Source of the DNA: UBA964 sp037444685 | Lineage (GTDB): Bacteria > Pseudomonadota > Gammaproteobacteria > Steroidobacterales > Steroidobacteraceae | Assembly: GCA_037444685.1 (NCBI GenBank) | Contig: JBBILX010000001.1 | Coordinates: 372,001-436,000 of the forward strand | Reading direction: 5' to 3' | DNA length: 64,000 bases | In this document: in pieces, positions 43,006 through 52,303 of the stretch | Layout: each line of letters begins with the position of its first letter | How positions within the stretch are numbered: position 1 is the first letter of the stretch | Translations under genes and position numbers: made by a program | The notes under the pieces: generated by a model | Database searches by the model: none | Seen by the model: the letters and a program-made list of their open reading frames with translations, nothing else | What the model was told of the DNA's origin: nothing

Positions 43006-43760
43006 GGCCGCGCTTCGACGCGCTCGTACTCGGTCAGTTCATAGCGGGTCATCATGTACCCCGTGACATACGCGAGCAGCATCACGTACTCGCCATCCGC
43101 CGTGACCCAAAGGTGATACGGCGGGTGCTTGCCCGGTTCGTTGCGCGTGTCGGTCGCGTCGTCGGCGGTCTCGGTGAGCCGGAAATGCAGTGCGTCGAAC
43201 GTCCCCGCCGCAACATTGATCCGTTCACGGCCGACGAAGGCGATCGGCACCCCGAGCGGATGCGGCATGAGGGTCGGACCGGTGGCGCCGCGATGGTCCA
43301 GCGAGCACATCAGCACATTGTGGTACGTGTGCAGTACGTTTGGTTCCTCGAGCGTCACCATGCTCATGAGCCAGGCGTCGCCCTGGATCGGATGGGTGCC
43401 GAAGGCATCGATCGGCGCCCGGAGCGCCATACGCTGCGAAATGCGTCCCTCGTTGACCGTATAGCCCTCGCAGAGCGCCTCGGTCTCGGTGAACTGAAAC
43501 CAGCTCGAGCCCATGAAGCGGTCGCCGACCGACAGACGCACGAAGCAGTCGCTCGGTCTCCAGTCGGCGCCGACGCTGAGCGTGACATCGCGCATGACAT
43601 TCGGCGCATCGTCGATCTCGACGTAGGCTCGCAGCGTGCGGCGGCCATCGCCGTGCCGTGTGATGGTGAAGTATTCCCGGCCACGCTCCTGCCCTTTTCG
43701 CTCGGGCTTGTCACTCGTGTAGCGCAGGGTGCCACGGATGCGCACGTGCGGAATCGGCAT
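43002..43760 (-). CDS. Hypothetical protein, 252 aa, in the GST-OppA unit
   Basis: I do not recognise this family with certainty. The 252 residues look beta-rich, with alternating hydrophobic strands (V-R-I-R-G-T-L-R-Y, R-T-L-R-A-Y-V-E-I) and the block INVAAGTFDALHFRLTE, which loosely recalls DUF3108-like periplasmic proteins. However, no signal peptide is seen. The ATG at 43760 has a GAGGAG ribosome site; 44 extra upstream codons in the open frame are not needed. It sits 4 bases after the GST gene and overlaps the OppA-like gene, which suggests a role with the same substrate. Confidence 0.7.
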   Translation of the reverse strand: MPIPHVRIRGTLRYTSDKPERKGQERGREYFTITRHGDGRRTLRAYVEIDDAPNVMRDVTLSVGADWRPSDCFVRLSVGDRFMGSSWFQFTETEALCEGYTVNEGRISQRMALRAPIDAFGTHPIQGDAWLMSMVTLEEPNVLHTYHNVLMCSLDHRGATGPTLMPHPLGVPIAFVGRERINVAAGTFDALHFRLTETADDATDTRNEPGKHPPYHLWVTADGEYVMLLAYVTGYMMTRYELTEYERVEARP

Positions 43761-43764
43761 CGAT

Positions 43765-44400
43765 CTACTCCTCGGGAAGCAGGGGCTGGCGGAAAATCCT
43801 CTCCTGCGACGCCACGCGGAACCAGGCTGCCATGCTGGGACGGCCCGCGAACGGGTCGTACGCCGGATCGAGGTCGACCGCCGCAGCGCCAACCTGCGCC
43901 ATCTTCAGCTGCAGGAACTGCAAGGCACCGACCGTACGGACCTGGCCGATGTCGAGGCGTCCGTAGCCGGCGACGTCGCGCTCGATCTGATCGAGCATCG
44001 CGATCACCTTGGACCAGCAGCGACGGACGTGTTCGGGCCGCTGCTGCTCGCGCGGCAACCACGACTCGACGATGATCAGCACGAACGTGTCGAACAGGCC
44101 GTCGGCCATCCACGCCTGACGCAGCGTCGTCCAGCGCCGCGGTCCGCGCGCCGGGAACAGCCTGCGCCGCCGATGCAGACTGTCGAGGTATTCATAGATC
44201 ACGGGACCGCCAGCGAGGTACTCGCCGCTGTCGAGCACCAGAGTGGGCACCTTGCCGAGCGGATTGACCTCCGGCAGCGGCGAGGCGGGCTCGAACGGCC
44301 GAGTCGGGATCGGTTCGATCCGGTGCCGCAGTCCGGCGTAGTTGATGACCGCCTCGACGGTGTGAACGTAGCCCTTGATCGGCGTATAAAGCAGCTTCAT
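43765..44400 (-). CDS. Glutathione S-transferase family protein
   Basis: This 211-residue GST has N-terminal thioredoxin fold MKLLYTPIKGYVHTVEAVINYAG, NPLGKVPTLVLDSGEYLAGGPVIYEYLD (the cis-Pro and a substituted glutathione-binding S-x-x-I-x-x-Y-L loop) and a helical C-terminal domain. It differs clearly from the GST at 39728, so the two are not a recent duplication. It leads the GST-unknown-OppA unit, 75 bases after the TonB-dependent receptor stop. Confidence 0.85.
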   Translation of the reverse strand: MKLLYTPIKGYVHTVEAVINYAGLRHRIEPIPTRPFEPASPLPEVNPLGKVPTLVLDSGEYLAGGPVIYEYLDSLHRRRRLFPARGPRRWTTLRQAWMADGLFDTFVLIIVESWLPREQQRPEHVRRCWSKVIAMLDQIERDVAGYGRLDIGQVRTVGALQFLQLKMAQVGAAAVDLDPAYDPFAGRPSMAAWFRVASQERIFRQPLLPEE

Positions 44401-44475
44401 CGCGGCCGTCGAAACGAGGGGGCCGCGACAGTGACTGCCGCGGCCCCGACCGTCAAGCGTCCAACCGAACGGCGT

Positions 44476-47136
44476 TCAGAACTTGATGCTGACGCGGATG
44501 CCGTACTGGCGCGGCACCTGCGGGGTCACCGCAATGCCCTGGAACGTGGTCAGCTGACCGATCGTCGGCGCCGAGTCGAAGTCCGTCCAGCGCGCGCAGG
44601 CTGCCCAGCTGTCGTCGTCGAACAGGTTGCGGACGAAGCCCTCGATACGGAGCCCCTCCTTCTCGCCGCCGACGCGCAGATTGGTCAGCGAGTACGCCTT
44701 GCAGTAGCCGAGGTTGCTCTCATCGACGAAGGTCTTGCCGACATAGCTGACGTCCGTGTTTGCGAACCAGGTCCAGTCGCTGTTGGCGATCGGTGCGTTG
44801 TAGCCGAGCGCGACACTGCCCGACCACTCGGGGAAGCGGGCGTTCTGGTTGCCGGCCATCTGCTGGAAGCCGGCGATCGGTGTGACGAAATTGAAGATGA
44901 AGTCGTCGTACTCGCTGCTCGCCCACGTGGCCGTAACCCGCACGTCCCAGTTCTCGGTCAGGCGCGCCGCGCCCTCGAATTCGACACCCTTGAGCGTCGA
45001 GTTGCCGGGCACGTTGGCATTGCGCGTGTTGAGGAACGGCGCGCCCGCGGACGGACCGCTCGCAACCACGGCCGGGTTGCCGTCGGGGCCATTGGCGCAA
45101 CCATTGCCCGGAGTGGCACCCGTCACGCCGCCATGCGCGAAGCTGCCGCAGTCCTCCTGGATCTGGAACGCCGAGCGGCCCTTCTGGTTCTTCCACTCGG
45201 CCCAGTAGACGGCGAGGTTGATCTGCGCGCGGCGATCCCAGAACTGCTGCTTCCAGCCGATCTCGTACATGTCGAGTTCGTCGCCGGCGACGACGGCCGG
45301 TACCTCGGGCGCCGCGACGCACTGCGGCAGCGACGGGTTTGCCAGACACGGGAAACCGCCCGCGTTGTACTGATTGAGCTCGCGTGGCGTGGCGCGCGCG
45401 ACCTCGGCATTGATGATCGGCGGCAGGAATCCCTTCGCGTAGCTCGCGTAGACGTTGGTCTCCTCGCTCGGCTGCCAGCGCAGGATCGCGCGCGGTGAGG
45501 TCTGCTTCTCTTCGATCACGAACGGGTTGTTCGTGAGGATCGCCTTCTGCGTCTCGTCGCGCGAGTAGCGGGCCTCGAGGCTCGCCGTCCAGGCGTCGGT
45601 GATGTCGTAGCTGACCGAGGCGAAGACGCCCTCGGTCTTGACCTTGTCCGTGTTCTGCGCAAGTGAATTGGCGGTGAAGAAGAAGCCGCCGATCGCGCCC
45701 GTCGGATTCGTCGGTGACGGCCGACCGCAGGGCGAGCCGACCGGGCGTGCCGGCCCGAAATCCGGGCAGAGCCAGATCGCGTCACCACCGGAGCCCGACT
45801 GCAGGAAGGTCTGGTCGTACTTGTTGACGCCGACCAGCCACTTGAGCCGCCCGTCCTGCGGCGAAGCGATGCGGAACTCGAAGCTCTCGTCCTCGGAGTC
45901 CTGCGGGTCGCGCGAGAACCAGCGTCCGAGTGGCGAGAGGCCGAAGGCGCGAATCCAGTTGGCCTTCAGTTCGTTGATGCCTCCCTGGAAGGTCGCCGTG
46001 TAGCCGCCCGCGAACTCGTAAGTCGTCGAGAGGGAGAAACGCGTGACGGTGCGGATCAGGCCCATGTGATCGATGGTCGGCACGTCGAGCTGCGCTGGAA
46101 TCGGTCGATTCACCAGGTTGTCGATCAGGAAGTTCGCGTTACCGTTGATCGCCGCCTGCGGCGGGAACAGCGACGTGACCGTGTCGATGATGTTACGTGA
46201 GCCGTTGAGCGAGATCGCCTCGCCCTGTTCGGGTACGGCGCCACAGATGTAGTTCATCGGCGAGGCGACCGGGAACAGCGGGTCATTGGTCGAGATGGTC
46301 TTGCCCGTGCAGCTGTCGTTGCGCCAGCCGCTGACGAGGCCGCCGGTCGACGGACCATCCTCGTCCTGCGCGTGGAAGCCACGCAGGCGAACGTCCCAGG
46401 CGTCGGTGGGCTTGAAATAAAGCGTGAACTGCGCCGACTTGCTCGTCTCCTCGCCGAGGCCGCCGCCGTCGGTGGCATTGAACAGCGCGCCGCGCGTGTA
46501 ATAGCGCGCGCCGACCCGGAATGCGAGCCGGTCGGCGACGATCGGCCCCTCGAAGCTCGCCGACACATCGGCCTCGCCGTAGTTGGCGCCCGAGGCATTG
46601 AGCTTGCCGGAATAGTCGGTCAGCGAGGGCGTGCGGGTGATGTAGTTGATCGCGCCGCCAAAAGTGCTGCGACCATAGGTGGCCGACTGCGGACCCTTGA
46701 TGACTTCAATCCGCTCGACGTCGTCATACGGGATCGACTGCGTGCCGCCGAGCACGTAGATGCCGTCGACGAACAGCGAGCCGAGCTGCAGCGAAGGGCT
46801 GTCGGAGTTGACGTTCATGCCGCGGAAGCGGATCGCCGACGTGAAGCGGCCCGGGATCTGGCCGCCCTGCTGCGAGTACTGCACGCCTGGAGCGCTGCGC
46901 GCCACATCCTCGAGCGTCGTGAAGCCTTTCTTCTCGATGTCGTCGGCCGAGAAGGCCGTGATCGACAGTGGCGCATCGATCAGGCGCTCTTCGGTCTTAC
47001 GCGCGGTGACGACCACCTCCTCGAGGCCGAGCGACGCTTCCGCTTCCTGGGCGGCGGCGGTCGGCGTGACGGTCGGCGAGACAAAAATGAACGTGGCGAG
47101 GGCCGAACTCAGCCCCGTGATTGGTCTTGATGACAT
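44476..47136 (-). CDS. TonB-dependent outer-membrane receptor
   Basis: This 886-residue receptor has a signal peptide, a TonB-box-like segment EEVVVTARKTEE, and a plug domain (about 50-170, with GFTTLEDVARSAPGVQ and VERIEVIKGPQSATYGRSTFGGAINYITR). A 22-strand-type barrel follows, ending in aromatic Phe (VSIKF). It would import a scarce substrate energised by TonB. It has its own promoter-like region and a GGGGAG ribosome site. It has no STN sigma-signalling domain. The plug is of the large carbohydrate/aromatic-uptake type common in Sphingomonads and Xanthomonads; the substrate is unknown. Confidence 0.94.
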   Translation of the reverse strand: MSSRPITGLSSALATFIFVSPTVTPTAAAQEAEASLGLEEVVVTARKTEERLIDAPLSITAFSADDIEKKGFTTLEDVARSAPGVQYSQQGGQIPGRFTSAIRFRGMNVNSDSPSLQLGSLFVDGIYVLGGTQSIPYDDVERIEVIKGPQSATYGRSTFGGAINYITRTPSLTDYSGKLNASGANYGEADVSASFEGPIVADRLAFRVGARYYTRGALFNATDGGGLGEETSKSAQFTLYFKPTDAWDVRLRGFHAQDEDGPSTGGLVSGWRNDSCTGKTISTNDPLFPVASPMNYICGAVPEQGEAISLNGSRNIIDTVTSLFPPQAAINGNANFLIDNLVNRPIPAQLDVPTIDHMGLIRTVTRFSLSTTYEFAGGYTATFQGGINELKANWIRAFGLSPLGRWFSRDPQDSEDESFEFRIASPQDGRLKWLVGVNKYDQTFLQSGSGGDAIWLCPDFGPARPVGSPCGRPSPTNPTGAIGGFFFTANSLAQNTDKVKTEGVFASVSYDITDAWTASLEARYSRDETQKAILTNNPFVIEEKQTSPRAILRWQPSEETNVYASYAKGFLPPIINAEVARATPRELNQYNAGGFPCLANPSLPQCVAAPEVPAVVAGDELDMYEIGWKQQFWDRRAQINLAVYWAEWKNQKGRSAFQIQEDCGSFAHGGVTGATPGNGCANGPDGNPAVVASGPSAGAPFLNTRNANVPGNSTLKGVEFEGAARLTENWDVRVTATWASSEYDDFIFNFVTPIAGFQQMAGNQNARFPEWSGSVALGYNAPIANSDWTWFANTDVSYVGKTFVDESNLGYCKAYSLTNLRVGGEKEGLRIEGFVRNLFDDDSWAACARWTDFDSAPTIGQLTTFQGIAVTPQVPRQYGIRVSIKF

Positions 47137-47191
47137 CTTTGCTCCCCTGTGCAGACGGCTGCGAGGCCGAACCAGGCCCCGGCAGACTCCG

Positions 47192-47220
47192 ATCTAATCG
47201 TTATGTCGGCATAATGTCAA
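47192..47220 (-). promoter_or_regulatory. Candidate promoter with inverted repeat upstream of the TonB-dependent receptor
   Basis: Reading leftward, a perfect TTGACA (47220-47215) is followed after 17 bp by TTAGAT (47197-47192), a weak -10. In the spacer, TTATG (47201-47205) and CATAA (47210-47214) form a perfect 5-bp inverted repeat with a 4-bp centre, where a repressor could block the promoter. The receptor ATG is about 55 bases downstream. Confidence 0.5.
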
Positions 47221-47282
47221 CGTGATCGCTGCGGTCCCGGCCCTGCCGTTGCCACAGCGCAACATCCGGGTCACCAACCGGC

Positions 47283-47657
47283 TCAACCGTCCTTCTCGAG
47301 AACCTGGAAGACACGCTCGATCAGCCCCTCCCGCGCCTGCAGCCGGAGAGCCGACTCCGCGTCGTCGATCTCATGGGACTCGATCGCATCGGGAGCGAGC
47401 TGACCGCGACGCACGAGCACCTTCTCGAGCGTCATCAGCCGTTCGCTGACCACCGAGAGCTCTGCCGTCAGTGCAGCGACGATCGCGAACAGTCGATCGA
47501 CGTTCGGATCGGCATGAAAGCGCGCCCGCTTGCCCTTCGGCACGCGCGGCATCCGCCGCTCGGACTGCAGAACGGATGGCCGGTGCAACGCTCCGCGTCC
47601 CTGGCTTGAAACCGGGCGGCGCGCGGTCGCGGATTCCCGACGCTTACGCGCGGCCAT
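47283..47657 (-). CDS. Hypothetical protein, 124 aa, basic N-terminus and helical C-terminus
   Basis: I do not recognise this protein. The first ~50 residues are Arg/Lys/Ser-rich and probably disordered. The rest (about 52-124) is amphipathic helix (LFAIVAALTAELSVVSERLMTLEKVL, LRLQAREGLIERVFQVLEKD) and could form a coiled coil. It starts 2 bases after the SDR stop, so it is the last gene of the MFS-Opp-SDR operon. It is followed by the 146-base receptor promoter region, which holds no further gene. A structural or regulatory helper role is possible but not shown. Confidence 0.7.
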   Translation of the reverse strand: MAARKRRESATARRPVSSQGRGALHRPSVLQSERRMPRVPKGKRARFHADPNVDRLFAIVAALTAELSVVSERLMTLEKVLVRRGQLAPDAIESHEIDDAESALRLQAREGLIERVFQVLEKDG

Positions 47658-47659
47658 AC

Positions 47660-48514
47660 TCAGTGCATCTCCTGGCCGCCCGACACGTTCATCGCCTCAC
47701 CTGTGATATAGACCGCCTCGTCGGAGCAGAGGAAGGCGCAGGCCTTGGCCGTGTCTTCGGCCAGGCCGACGCGACCAAGCGGGATGCGCTCACGCATCTG
47801 GCGCAGATACTCGTCGACCGTCAGGCCGCGTTGCGCAGCCCGATAGGCGTTCTGGAGGCTGCCCAAGCCGGTGGTGACGTGATTGGGACAGATCGCATTG
47901 ACCGTGATGCGATGTTCGCCGAGTTCGAGCGCGGCGCTGCGCGTCAGGCCGATCAGGCCGTGCTTCGAGGCCGAGTACGCCGACAGGTGCACCGAGCCCG
48001 ACTTGCCGGCGACGCTCGCGATATTCACGATGCGTCCGCCCTGTCCCTGGCGAACCATCTGTGCCGCCGCATGCCGGGTGCAGAGGAAGGCGCCCGTGAG
48101 GTTGACATCGAGCACGGCCTGCCACTTGTCGCGGCTCAGCTCGAGCACCGGCTCCATGAGATAGCCGACGCCGGCGTTGTTGACGAGGATGTCGAGACGA
48201 CCGAAGGTCTCGACGGCGCGCGCAACGGCCGCTTCGACCTGCCGCTCGTTGCGCACGTCGAGCGCCACGCCGATGGCCCGCGCGCCGCCCGTGACGAGTT
48301 CCTCGACGATCTGCTGCATTTCTGCCGTGGTGCCGATGCGATCGGCCGGCAGATGGTCTGACGGCGCACCGATGTCGGTCACGACCACGGCCGCTCCTTC
48401 GGCGGCGAGGCGCCGGCAGATGGCCTCCCCGAGACCCGCACGCCGCCCCGCGCCGGTGACCAGCGCGACCTTGCCGGCGAGCCGCGGGGGACCGCCCCAT
48501 GCCAGCCCGGTCAT
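47660..48514 (-). CDS. Short-chain dehydrogenase/reductase
   Basis: This 284-residue SDR has TGAGRRAGLGEAICRRLA for NAD(P) binding (a slightly expanded glycine motif), NNAGVGYL, the catalytic Ser in NIASVAGKSG and Tyr-x3-Lys in YSASKHG. An Asp after the second strand (VVVTDIG) suggests NAD rather than NADP. Its ATG overlaps the OppF-type gene stop (ATGA), placing it in the transporter operon, so it probably oxidises or reduces the imported compound or a product of it. Confidence 0.88.
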   Translation of the reverse strand: MTGLAWGGPPRLAGKVALVTGAGRRAGLGEAICRRLAAEGAAVVVTDIGAPSDHLPADRIGTTAEMQQIVEELVTGGARAIGVALDVRNERQVEAAVARAVETFGRLDILVNNAGVGYLMEPVLELSRDKWQAVLDVNLTGAFLCTRHAAAQMVRQGQGGRIVNIASVAGKSGSVHLSAYSASKHGLIGLTRSAALELGEHRITVNAICPNHVTTGLGSLQNAYRAAQRGLTVDEYLRQMRERIPLGRVGLAEDTAKACAFLCSDEAVYITGEAMNVSGGQEMH

Positions 48515-49503
48515 GCTGGCTCGATCTCGCGCCAGCGGTGGCAGGCGACGCGCCGCGCGCTGTCGTCGGCCTCGGCGAACGCGGGCGCGACGTCGGCGCA
48601 GAGCGCAATGGCGTGTGCGCAGCGCGTGCGGAAGACGCAGCCCGACGGCGGCGACAGCGGCGATGGCAGCTCGCCCTCGAGCGCGGCGCCGAGTCGCGCG
48701 GGCTGTATGTCCGGGTCGGGAACGGGCACGGCCGCGAGCAGTCCCCTCGTGTAGGGGTGCAGCGGACGGGCGTAGAGCTGCTCGGTTGGCGCGAGCTCCA
48801 TCGTGCGCCCGAGATAGAGCACGAGGACGCGATCGCAGAGGCGGCGCACGACGGCGAGGTTGTGACTGACGAACAGGATCGTCATGCCGAAGTCGCGCTG
48901 CAGATCCTTGAGCAGGTTGATGATCTGCGCCTGGATCGAGACGTCGAGCGCAGACACCGGCTCGTCGCAGATCAGCAGCTTCGGTTTCAGGATCATCGCA
49001 CGCGCGATACCGATCCGCTGGCACTGCCCGCCGCTGAACTCGTGCGGATAGCGATTGATCACATCGACCGAGAGCCCGACGCGCTCGAGCATGCCCGCGA
49101 CCTCACTGCGTCGCGCCGCGCGGTCGAGCCCGGGACGATGCACCCTGAGCGGCTCTGCGACGATCTCGCCGACCGTCATTCGCGGATCGAGACTCGCGAG
49201 CGGGTCCTGGAAAACGATCTGAAGGTCGCGGCGCAGTGGGCGCAGCTCGGCTGCCGTCATGCCCTCGAGCGGTCGACCCATCCAGACGACCGATCCTGAC
49301 GTCGGTCTGACGAGCTGCAGAACGGCGCGCGCCAGCGTCGACTTGCCACAGCCCGACTCGCCGACGATGCCGAGCGCTTCGCCGGCCCGCACGTCCAGAT
49401 CGACTCCTTCGACCGCGTGCAGCTGCCGCTTCGGGCCGAATAGCCGGTCGCCGACGGGAAACCAGACGCGCAGGCCGCGCAGTGAGAGCAGCGTCTCGCT
49501 CAT
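48511..49503 (-). CDS. oppF: Oligopeptide-type ABC transporter ATP-binding protein (OppF)
   Basis: This 330-residue ATPase has Walker A GESGCGKST, signature FSGGQCQR, Walker B LLICDEPVSALD and the oligopeptide/dipeptide C-terminal cysteine domain (GCVFRTRC). It is the OppF-type subunit of the OppBCDF importer. ATGA overlaps on both sides tie it to the OppD-type and SDR genes. OppF is paired with OppD in a heterodimeric ATPase. Confidence 0.92.
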   Translation of the reverse strand: MSETLLSLRGLRVWFPVGDRLFGPKRQLHAVEGVDLDVRAGEALGIVGESGCGKSTLARAVLQLVRPTSGSVVWMGRPLEGMTAAELRPLRRDLQIVFQDPLASLDPRMTVGEIVAEPLRVHRPGLDRAARRSEVAGMLERVGLSVDVINRYPHEFSGGQCQRIGIARAMILKPKLLICDEPVSALDVSIQAQIINLLKDLQRDFGMTILFVSHNLAVVRRLCDRVLVLYLGRTMELAPTEQLYARPLHPYTRGLLAAVPVPDPDIQPARLGAALEGELPSPLSPPSGCVFRTRCAHAIALCADVAPAFAEADDSARRVACHRWREIEPA

Positions 49504-50483
49504 CGGGCGTCCCCCTCCACGGGATGATGGCAGGCCACGGCCGAGTGAGGCCCGTCGACGAGCGTCGGACGCTCGCTGCGGCAGCGCGCCGAGGCGTGCT
49601 CGCACCGTGGGTGAAACGCGCAGCCGGGCGGCAACCGACGCGGGTTCGGTGGCTGGCCCGTGATCGCCAAGAGTGGCCGGTCCGCCGGTTCATCGACGCG
49701 GGGCATCGAGCGCAGCAGCGCGCGCGTGTAGGGATGCCGCGGGGCCTTGAGGACGCTGCGCACGGAGCCAAGCTCGACGATGCGTCCGCCGTACATCACG
49801 GCCACCCGGTCGGCAACGCCGGCAACGACGCCGAGATCGTGGGTGATCAGCGTCATCGCCATGCCCTTCCCTCGCTTGAGCTCCGCGAGCAGCTGCAGGA
49901 TCTGCGCCTGGATGGTCACATCGAGTGCCGTGGTCGGTTCGTCCGCAATCAGCATCAGCGGATCGCAGGCCAGCGCAACGGCGATCATGACCCGCTGACG
50001 CATGCCACCGGAGAGCTCGTGAGGATACTGGTCGAGGCGCCGCTCGGCGTCCGAGACGTGGACCTGCCGCAACAGTTCCAGCGCGCGGGCGCGGGCCGCA
50101 GCCGAGGAAGTGCCATGGTGACGGATCAGGGACTCGGCGATCTGCTCCCCGACCTCGATGTGCGGCGTCAGGGACGTCATCGGGTCCTGGAAGATCATCG
50201 ACAGCTTGACGCCGCGCAGTTCGTTGAGCTCCCTGCCCCGCAGGCCGATGAGCTCCCGGCCTTGCAGTCGCGCGCTGCCGCGCACCGTCGCGTTGCTGGC
50301 GAGCAGCCCCATCACCGCCAGGAACGACTGGCTCTTGCCTGCCCCCGATTCGCCGACGACGCCGATGCATTCGCCCGCGTGTACCGAGAGCGTGAAATCA
50401 TTGACGGCATTGATCACGCCGTCCGGCGTCTCGAAACTGACCGAGAGCGCATCGATCTCCAGGATGGGTTCGCGCGACTGCAT
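49500..50483 (-). CDS. oppD: Oligopeptide-type ABC transporter ATP-binding protein (OppD)
   Basis: This 327-residue ATPase has Walker A GESGAGKSQS, signature LSGGMRQR, Walker B LLIADEPTTALD-like (LMLIADEPTTALDVT) and the C-terminal GCAFHPRCEHA cysteine motif. The ATG at 50483 (MQSREPILEI) is chosen because upstream in-frame sequence is antisense of the OppC-type gene. It ends in an ATGA overlap with the OppF-type gene. Confidence 0.92.
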   Translation of the reverse strand: MQSREPILEIDALSVSFETPDGVINAVNDFTLSVHAGECIGVVGESGAGKSQSFLAVMGLLASNATVRGSARLQGRELIGLRGRELNELRGVKLSMIFQDPMTSLTPHIEVGEQIAESLIRHHGTSSAAARARALELLRQVHVSDAERRLDQYPHELSGGMRQRVMIAVALACDPLMLIADEPTTALDVTIQAQILQLLAELKRGKGMAMTLITHDLGVVAGVADRVAVMYGGRIVELGSVRSVLKAPRHPYTRALLRSMPRVDEPADRPLLAITGQPPNPRRLPPGCAFHPRCEHASARCRSERPTLVDGPHSAVACHHPVEGDAR

Positions 50484-50484
50484 C

Positions 50485-51387
50485 TCAACGGTCCCGCGGG
50501 TCCAGCGCGTCGCGCAGTCCGTCGCCGAGGAAGTTGAAGCAGACGAGCAGTGTGACCAGAAAGCTCGCTGGCACGAGCAGCATCCATACGGCGGACTCCA
50601 TCTCCTGCGCACCCTCGTTGATGAGGCTGCCCAGGCTGGCCTCCGGCTCCTGTACGCCGAGCCCTAGGAAAGACAGGAAACTCTCGAACAGGATCATCTG
50701 CGGGATCGTCAGCGTCGCATAGATGATCACCGGACCGATCACGTTGGGAACGATATGCCGCAGCAGGATGCTCGACGTCGAGACGCCGCTCGCGAGGGCC
50801 GCCTCGATGAATTCCTTGCGCTTGAGCGAGAGTGTCTGGCCGCGGACGATACGCGCCATCGTCAGCCAGCCGACGGCACCGATCGCGAGGAACAGCACGA
50901 AGATGTTGCCGCGGTCGAACAGGGTCGAGAGGATGATGACGATGAAGATGTAGGGCAGCGCGTACATGATGTCGACGAAACGCATCATGAGGTTGTCGAT
51001 GCGTCCGCCGAGGTAACCCGCGGTGGCGCCATAGGTCAGGCCTATCGTCAGGCTCACGAGCGTGGCGAGCAGGCCAATCTGCAGAGAGATCTGCACCCCG
51101 TGCAGTGTGCGGACGAACAGGTCGCGGCCGAGCCGGTCGGTGCCGAACCAGTGATCGTTCGGGCCACCGGGCGGCACCGCCATGTGATCCCAGTCGATCG
51201 CGTCGAAGCTGTGCGGCGAGAGGGCAGGTCCGAAGAATGCGAGCAGCGTGATCAGCACGATCACGACCGCTGCGATCATCGCCGCCCGGTTGCGGCGCAG
51301 CCGGCGCCACGCATCCGCCCAGAAACCGCGTGCGCCGACCGCGCCCGAAGCACCGCTGTCCACGGCCGTTGCCACGCCCTCACTCAT
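50485..51387 (-). CDS. oppC: Oligopeptide-type ABC transporter permease (OppC)
   Basis: This 300-residue permease has six hydrophobic segments, an N-terminal OppC_N module (residues about 20-60) and the BPD transport loop around EAALASGVSTSSILLRHIVPN. FGTDRLGRD and SEAS/PEASLGSLINEGA are typical OppC pieces. It overlaps the OppB-type stop by 8 bases and is one base from OppD, so the permease genes are co-translated. Confidence 0.92.
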   Translation of the reverse strand: MSEGVATAVDSGASGAVGARGFWADAWRRLRRNRAAMIAAVVIVLITLLAFFGPALSPHSFDAIDWDHMAVPPGGPNDHWFGTDRLGRDLFVRTLHGVQISLQIGLLATLVSLTIGLTYGATAGYLGGRIDNLMMRFVDIMYALPYIFIVIILSTLFDRGNIFVLFLAIGAVGWLTMARIVRGQTLSLKRKEFIEAALASGVSTSSILLRHIVPNVIGPVIIYATLTIPQMILFESFLSFLGLGVQEPEASLGSLINEGAQEMESAVWMLLVPASFLVTLLVCFNFLGDGLRDALDPRDR

Positions 51388-52303
51388 AGCGCACCCGCGG
51401 ATCGAGCCAGCCGTAGAGCAGATCGGCGATGAGATTGAACAGCAGAGTCAGCGCGCCATACACGATGATCATGCCCATCACGAGCGTATAGTCACGGTTG
51501 ATCGCACCCTGCACGAGGTACCGGCCACTGCCGGGCAGACCGAAGACCGTCTCGACCACGAGCGATCCGGTGACGACGAAAGCCGTCGCGGGGCCGAGAT
51601 AGCTCACCACCGGCAGCAGTGCGGGGCGCAGCGCATGCCGGAACAGCACCTGGGCCTCCGAGAGCCCCTTGGCCCGCGCCGTGCGTACGAAGTTCGAGCG
51701 CAGCACCTCGAGCAGGCTGCCGCGCGTGAGTCGCGCGATGTAGGCGATGACCGGCAGTGCCAGCGTGACGACGGGCAGCACGAGGTAACGGAGCTGCCCG
51801 GTCTCCCAGCCCGCGACGGGCAGCCAGCGCAGGTAGAGACCGAACACCAGCGCAAACAGCGGTCCGGTGACGAAACTCGGCAGGGCGATGCCGAGCACGG
51901 CAAAGCCCATGATCGAATAGTCCGTGCCGCTGTTCTGGCGCAGAGCTGCGATCGCGCCGAGCGGCACGCCGACTGCGAGTGCGAGCAGCACGGCCGACAG
52001 GCCGAGCGCGAGGCTGATGGGTAGCCCCTGGGCGATCAGTTCGGTGACCGAGAAATCCTTGAACTTGAACGAGGGCCCGAAATCGCCGCGAACGAGCCCG
52101 GACAGATAGCGCAGATACTGCTCCCAGAGAGGTTTGTCGAGCCCATAGGCTGCTTCGAGGTTGGCCTTGATTTCGGGCGGCAAGGCCTGCTCCTCGTCGA
52201 ACGGACCACCCGGCGCGATGCGGATCACGAAGAACGACAGCGTGACGATGATGAACAGCGTCGGAATCACGCCGGCCAGTCGCCGCAGCGCGTAACGGAT
52301 CAT
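51380..52303 (-). CDS. oppB: Oligopeptide-type ABC transporter permease (OppB)
   Basis: This 307-residue permease has an N-terminal membrane helix, the APGGPFDEE segment, and the EAA-type loop RTARAKGLSEAQVLFRHALRPALLPV that docks the ATPases. The ATG at 52303 overlaps the MFS gene stop (ATGA). It forms the heterodimeric channel with OppC, and the two OppA-type proteins encoded at 38.1-43.0 kb are candidate binding partners. Confidence 0.92.
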   Translation of the reverse strand: MIRYALRRLAGVIPTLFIIVTLSFFVIRIAPGGPFDEEQALPPEIKANLEAAYGLDKPLWEQYLRYLSGLVRGDFGPSFKFKDFSVTELIAQGLPISLALGLSAVLLALAVGVPLGAIAALRQNSGTDYSIMGFAVLGIALPSFVTGPLFALVFGLYLRWLPVAGWETGQLRYLVLPVVTLALPVIAYIARLTRGSLLEVLRSNFVRTARAKGLSEAQVLFRHALRPALLPVVSYLGPATAFVVTGSLVVETVFGLPGSGRYLVQGAINRDYTLVMGMIIVYGALTLLFNLIADLLYGWLDPRVRYE

